Positions 60,901-64,000 of a DNA stretch of 64,000 nucleotides are shown here, in pieces. The position numbers were made by a program, and so were the translations under genes. The notes below the pieces were generated by a model, which was not told the DNA's origin, did no database searches, and saw only the letters and a list, made by a program, of their open reading frames with translations. This DNA comes from Anthopleura xanthogrammica (Eukaryota; Cnidaria; Anthozoa; Actiniaria; Actiniidae). Location of the stretch: assembly GCA_964019055.1 (NCBI GenBank), contig OZ025210.1:3911047-3975046 (forward strand), given 5' to 3'. Position 1 is the stretch's first letter, and every line of letters begins with the position of its first letter.

Positions 60901-63900
60901 GCGTAGCTAGTCGTTTTCGTAGTGTACGCAAAGAGTGCGAACCACTAAAATTTTGTAAAAAACGACGCTCGGAAATGCTATTTCAAGTATACACACGTGC
61001 GTATGTGCGTAGTATGGTAGCTACGCCCCTGATAAATATATGAAATACTGAGTGGTATAAATTTATTTACGAGGTAAAACTTTTAAAGGTGTTTGGAAAA
61101 GTACGTTTTCGACCTTAAGATCATCATCAGTAGTATTGAAACAATATACAATTGCGTCTTACGAAAATTCAGGAAATTCCCGAGGGGAAGAATTTCGCAA
61201 CGTAGAGTGGTATAAATGTAAAATATTACAAAATGTTAGTTGACATTACGTACCGTTAGTGATTCAGAGCCTGTGTCTCCAGTGATGTTTGCTATTCCCT
61301 TCCTTTGTTATTGTCTATCTGTAAGTTATGCCATCTCTTTTCTCCCAGCAAAACAAGGAACTTCTGGCACGAATAGAAAGCTACAAACAAGAAGAGCAAG
61401 CAAGAAAGGTTAGTGTACAAGTGTTTGATAAAGCTATTGTTAATTAGGTTGTGTGGAGGTGAAAACGCATGTCTATAAGTTACCAATGCACCCTGGAATC
61501 GATTCCATTCTAGGTATCATGTGTGAGTTGAATAGACCTCTTTAGCTTGGGCATTTGTTTTGCCCATTTTAGACCACCTGTCATTCCTTTGAGAATAGGA
61601 TTCGTTGTTTCATTTGCAACCAAACAAAGAAATAATAATAATGATTTGAAATGGCCAAAATATTATGCCCAAGCTAATTAAAAGAAGTCTATTGCTTGTG
61701 AATTCTCTGTTTTACGTCTCAGCAGGATCTGACTCTGTCTTTATAATGTAAATTTAAGTCAGAGAAAACAATTATAAAACGAAGGATCTGACGCTGTTAT
61801 AATCCTTTTTTAAAAATCAAATCAATATTTCTTACTAATCCCAATTTGTTTAAGTTATTAAAGGACCAATAGGAAATGTCACTGTTCAATCCCCATTCGA
61901 TGTTTTATCCTATTCCTATCCTATTTCAGGAAACAGAAAGCAATTTAGCTCAGATGTTGTCAATACCAGGCATGGCAGACTGTTCCACGTGTTCGCTACT
62001 GGGTCGACAGGTTCTCACCAGTAGAGAAGAGATATCACTGCTCTCTTCCAAGGTTGAGGAACTAGAACAACAGCTTGATGAGTTACGAGACCAGCTGACG
62101 CAAGCGCAGGAGGTACGTATGTGAATGACGTCATTACTGTGTACAATATGACATCATCGTTGGTCATTTGTGTAAGAGGAGAAATAAAGGTGTGACTTGT
62201 TGGTGAGCGATGATGAAGATTTCATATACCTATTTGTATTATATGACGTCATTACAGTATACAGTATTACGTAATCGCAGGTTATGAGTATGTATAGGAA
62301 TACAAGTATGGTTTGCTTGGAAAGTGATGAGGATTCTATATTTATTCTTTTTTGCAGGAGCTAGAGACTGCAATGGAATCTCAAGTGGATGTAATTAAGA
62401 GAAGAGAATTTATCGAGGGACAAGAAGCTACTTCAGGCAGTCCTTCACCTACCAAGGGTAATTATGCGTTATAGAGTTGCAAGTTGCGGGATTGATACGC
62501 AACGGTTGTTATTTAGAGGGTGTTGTAGACTGACATAAGAGGGGTGAGGAAATAACATGCATGCATAGAGAGAGAGAGAGAGAGAACTTGGACTGCTTGG
62601 AAGACTGATATTTATTTAGTTAATCTGAGACACGTTCGTAACTCTTAGAAGTTTCATCCGAGAGTCTCGAGGCCAAGATTGAGTCGCCCGAATCAGAAAA
62701 GCCACGAAAAACACGCAAACCGGCCAGGAAAGGAAAACAACAAAAGAAAACTGAGCCCAGAAAGAAAGCAAACGAAGCAAACGAAGCAAAACGGAAGGTG
62801 ACTGAAGCCAAAACCAGCGATGTTTCATTAAAAGCTGCCAGCGACGATGAGTCCAAATCAGAAGACGAAATCCAAGAAACTTCGGAAGGAACGGTTATAG
62901 AAGGAACTGAGAAAGAAGAGATGGGAATGGAAGAGATGGGAATGGAAGAGATGGGAATGGGAGAAATGGGAAAAGAAGAAAGGACAAAGGAAGACGAAAG
63001 GAGAAAAGAAGAAGAAACAAGGAAAGAAAAGAAGACAGGAAAAGACGAAAGGAGAAAAGAAGAGAGAACAAGGAAAAAAAAGAAGACAGGAAAAGGCGAA
63101 GAGGAAGACAAAGATCACGTACTGAAGGGTGTAGGATCAAGACAGCATGCAGATGAGAATGTTTCTTATGTGAAAGTCAGAGAAGCAAAAATGATAACTT
63201 TATGCGACACGGTAAGTTAATAGACCCTTTTAATAGAAAGCGTGTCATTCCTTTAAGGTTTTGGCTCAAGAAATTAAAAGGAAGATAGGTTATCCTGTTT
63301 AGAAGTCTTGATGCCTGTTAATAAACCTTATTCGTATGGGCGCAATGTTCTCCCATTCCAGAACACGTGTCATTCTCTTCAGAGTATGATTCGTTTGATT
63401 TGCACTTTTAAACAAAGAAATGATACTCTAGGGAATAACACGTGAAATGAATTGGAAAAACATTACGCCCAAACTAAAAGGGCCTAGCGTCGATCGATCA
63501 TATGAAATTCATATGTAATAATAAAAACATACCTTCCATAGACATTTCCTTCGATAGCGAACATGATGCATTGTGGTCTAGCTTGGGTACCAAAATATCC
63601 TTTAGTCACTATAACTAATATGGCGTCGTTGGTACCGAAGCTAGACGATAATCCATCTGTTTGTCGAACCCAGAAAATGCTCATGTTGATTGGCATTATA
63701 AAAGACAAAAAATCTTTTGTTAGATTCAACCAAGATGGAGACTATAATATTTTTCTTTGCACCACAGGGTTCCCAAACAGAATATCAGGATCGCTTGGCA
63801 AGTATCAGCATGGGTGGTGGCAGTAGGCGTAATTCATTGACCTCGTGGAAGGCGTCTAAAAATCAAAAACATTCCCTGGCTGATGCAATAATGTCAAATG

Positions 63901-63959
63901 CTCCTCCCAATGTAATAGAGGAAGAAACTTCTATAGTTGCAAGTGTCATCAGTGAAGAG
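54966..63959 (+). CDS. Unrecognised coiled-coil protein, 5' part (continues past right edge)
   Basis: At least 20 exons join in frame: 54966-55241, 55669-55707, 56010-56045, 56520-56576, 56797-56817, 57081-57116, 57201-57259, 57738-57842, 58153-58235, 58532-58633, 59015-59087, 59174-59204, 59640-59744, 60088-60165, 60264-60360, 61349-61408, 61930-62112, 62358-62457, 62649-63211, 63768-63959. I do not recognise the family. It starts MSQRYGRKIAGRRSKKDES, then an acidic region, then many short helical heptad segments (for example KFERLRELNKEMMLLSRQ, VEELEQQLDELRDQLTQAQE). CSTCSLLGRQ holds a lone CxxC. The 63-kb exon is extremely Lys/Glu-rich with a GMEEM micro-repeat. Several exons are tiny multiples of three (21, 36, 36, 39 nt). 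This resembles ciliary or cytoskeletal coiled-coil genes; function is unknown. An overlapping ATG at 54934 in another frame is weaker because it does not join exon 2. Confidence 0.8.
57310..57692. repeat. 38-bp minisatellite, about 10 copies
   Basis: The unit contains GGAAAGCCATTTCAATGCTA, GGGCATGTCGCACAAATT. The period is exactly 38 bp in the central copies, with shorter, diverged units at the left. It is in an intron of the coiled-coil gene and shows no unique spacers. Confidence 0.95.
59310..59455. mobile_element. MITE, GGGGGATCCAGGGGG ends
   Basis: AGGGGGGATCCAGGGGGTGG pairs with CCACCCCCCTTAAAATCG, TTCTGGATCCGCCATTG. It is the clearest copy of the GGATCCAGG family; a single end of the same type is at 55361-55395. 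Confidence 0.6.
60562..60671. mobile_element. MITE family D, copy 2
   Basis: The same AGCTCAATTTGGAGGACAAA end, the same TCTCCTGAGAATTGGAA centre and an inverted TTTGTCCTCCAAATTGAGA end, with a TTTA microsatellite inserted. Confidence 0.85.
60895..61036. mobile_element. MITE with AGGGGCGTAGCTA ends
   Basis: ACAGGGGCGTAGCTAGTCG is mirrored by GTATGGTAGCTACGCCCCTG; inner TAGTGTACGC and GCGTAGTATG also relate. Confidence 0.75.
61545..61690. mobile_element. MITE family B, copy 3
   Basis: TAGACCTCTTTAGCTTGGGC and GTCATTCCTTTGAGAATAGG on the left are mirrored by AACAAAGAAAT, ATGCCCAAGCTAATTAAAAG and AAGTCTA on the right. Confidence 0.7.
63235..63485. mobile_element. MITE family B, copy 4 with partial duplication
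   Basis: GGGCGCAATGTTCTCCCATT, ACACGTGTCATTCTCTTCAG pair with CTCTAGGGAATAACACGTGA, ATTGGAAAAACATTACGCCC. A second GTGTCATTCCTTTAAGG fragment precedes it. A one-armed copy lies at 60190-60232. Confidence 0.75.
63560..63650. mobile_element. MITE family C, copy 2
   Basis: TGCATTGTGGTCTAGCTTGG, GTACCAAA pairs with TTGGTACCGAAGCTAGACGA. It matches the copy at 16765-16875. Confidence 0.7.
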
Positions 63960-64000
63960 GTGAATCTATTTATAGACCCCTTGCAGCACTTCAGAATGCA

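Noticed and set aside
61060..61140. Possible 3' end of a retroelement (GACCTTAAGATCATCATCAG)
   Set aside because: The phrase looks familiar from retroelement tails, but no coding remnant or second copy is present in the window.
62620..63111. 163-residue Ser/Phe-rich minus-strand frame
   Set aside because: It is antisense to the Lys/Glu-rich exon of the coiled-coil gene; low complexity explains the lack of stops.

Overview
This window is animal nuclear DNA: AT-rich, intron-dense (introns mostly 100-1500 bp with GT..AG ends) and packed with short inverted-repeat transposons. CASK, PEX19, USF-type bHLH, ferritin with an iron-responsive element and pterin carbinolamine dehydratase together indicate a metazoan. 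Paired secreted/cytosolic ferritins, a CASK kinase that still has the Mg-binding residues lost in vertebrates, compact genes and the MITE/SINE load suggest a non-bilaterian, most likely an anthozoan cnidarian (coral or anemone). That placement is an inference. All gene models were built by hand from splice sites, conserved protein motifs and reading-frame continuity; every complete model sums to a multiple of three.

Layout. 1706-12047 (-): 5' two-thirds of CASK (kinase domain, calmodulin-binding linker, start of L27); the first coding exon was not found and the 3' part lies off the left edge. 13715-17790 (+): PROSER3-like gene, 9 exons. 18256-20888 (-): REXO2 oligoribonuclease, 7 exons including a 7-nt micro-exon. 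21078-25683 (+): unrecognised 1188-aa disordered/coiled-coil protein, head-to-head with REXO2. 27189-27920 (-): pterin-4a-carbinolamine dehydratase. 28083-31252 (+): PEX19, head-to-head with the dehydratase. 31863-42052 (-): three tandem ferritin genes, two secreted and one cytosolic; the cytosolic gene carries an IRE and two tandem alternative last exons. 44392-53551 (+): large bHLH protein of USF3 type. 54966-63959+ (+): unrecognised many-exon coiled-coil gene running off the right edge.

The genes do not form one pathway. The coherent unit is the ferritin array: exon sizes of 93, 54 and 126 nt are identical in all three genes (tandem duplication), while the 5' ends have diverged into a cytosolic IRE-controlled form and two signal-peptide forms without a visible IRE. 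Introns and intergenic DNA hold at least a dozen families of MITE-like inverted repeats, two tRNA-derived SINE families, one TIR element with a clean 8-bp target duplication, and one TTAA-flanked element nested inside an older repeat.

I found no rRNA, canonical tRNA gene, CRISPR array or autonomous transposase. The most unusual gene-level signals are the duplicated ferritin last exon, the intact catalytic residues of CASK, the REXO2 micro-exon and the USF1/2-like basic region on a USF3-like body.
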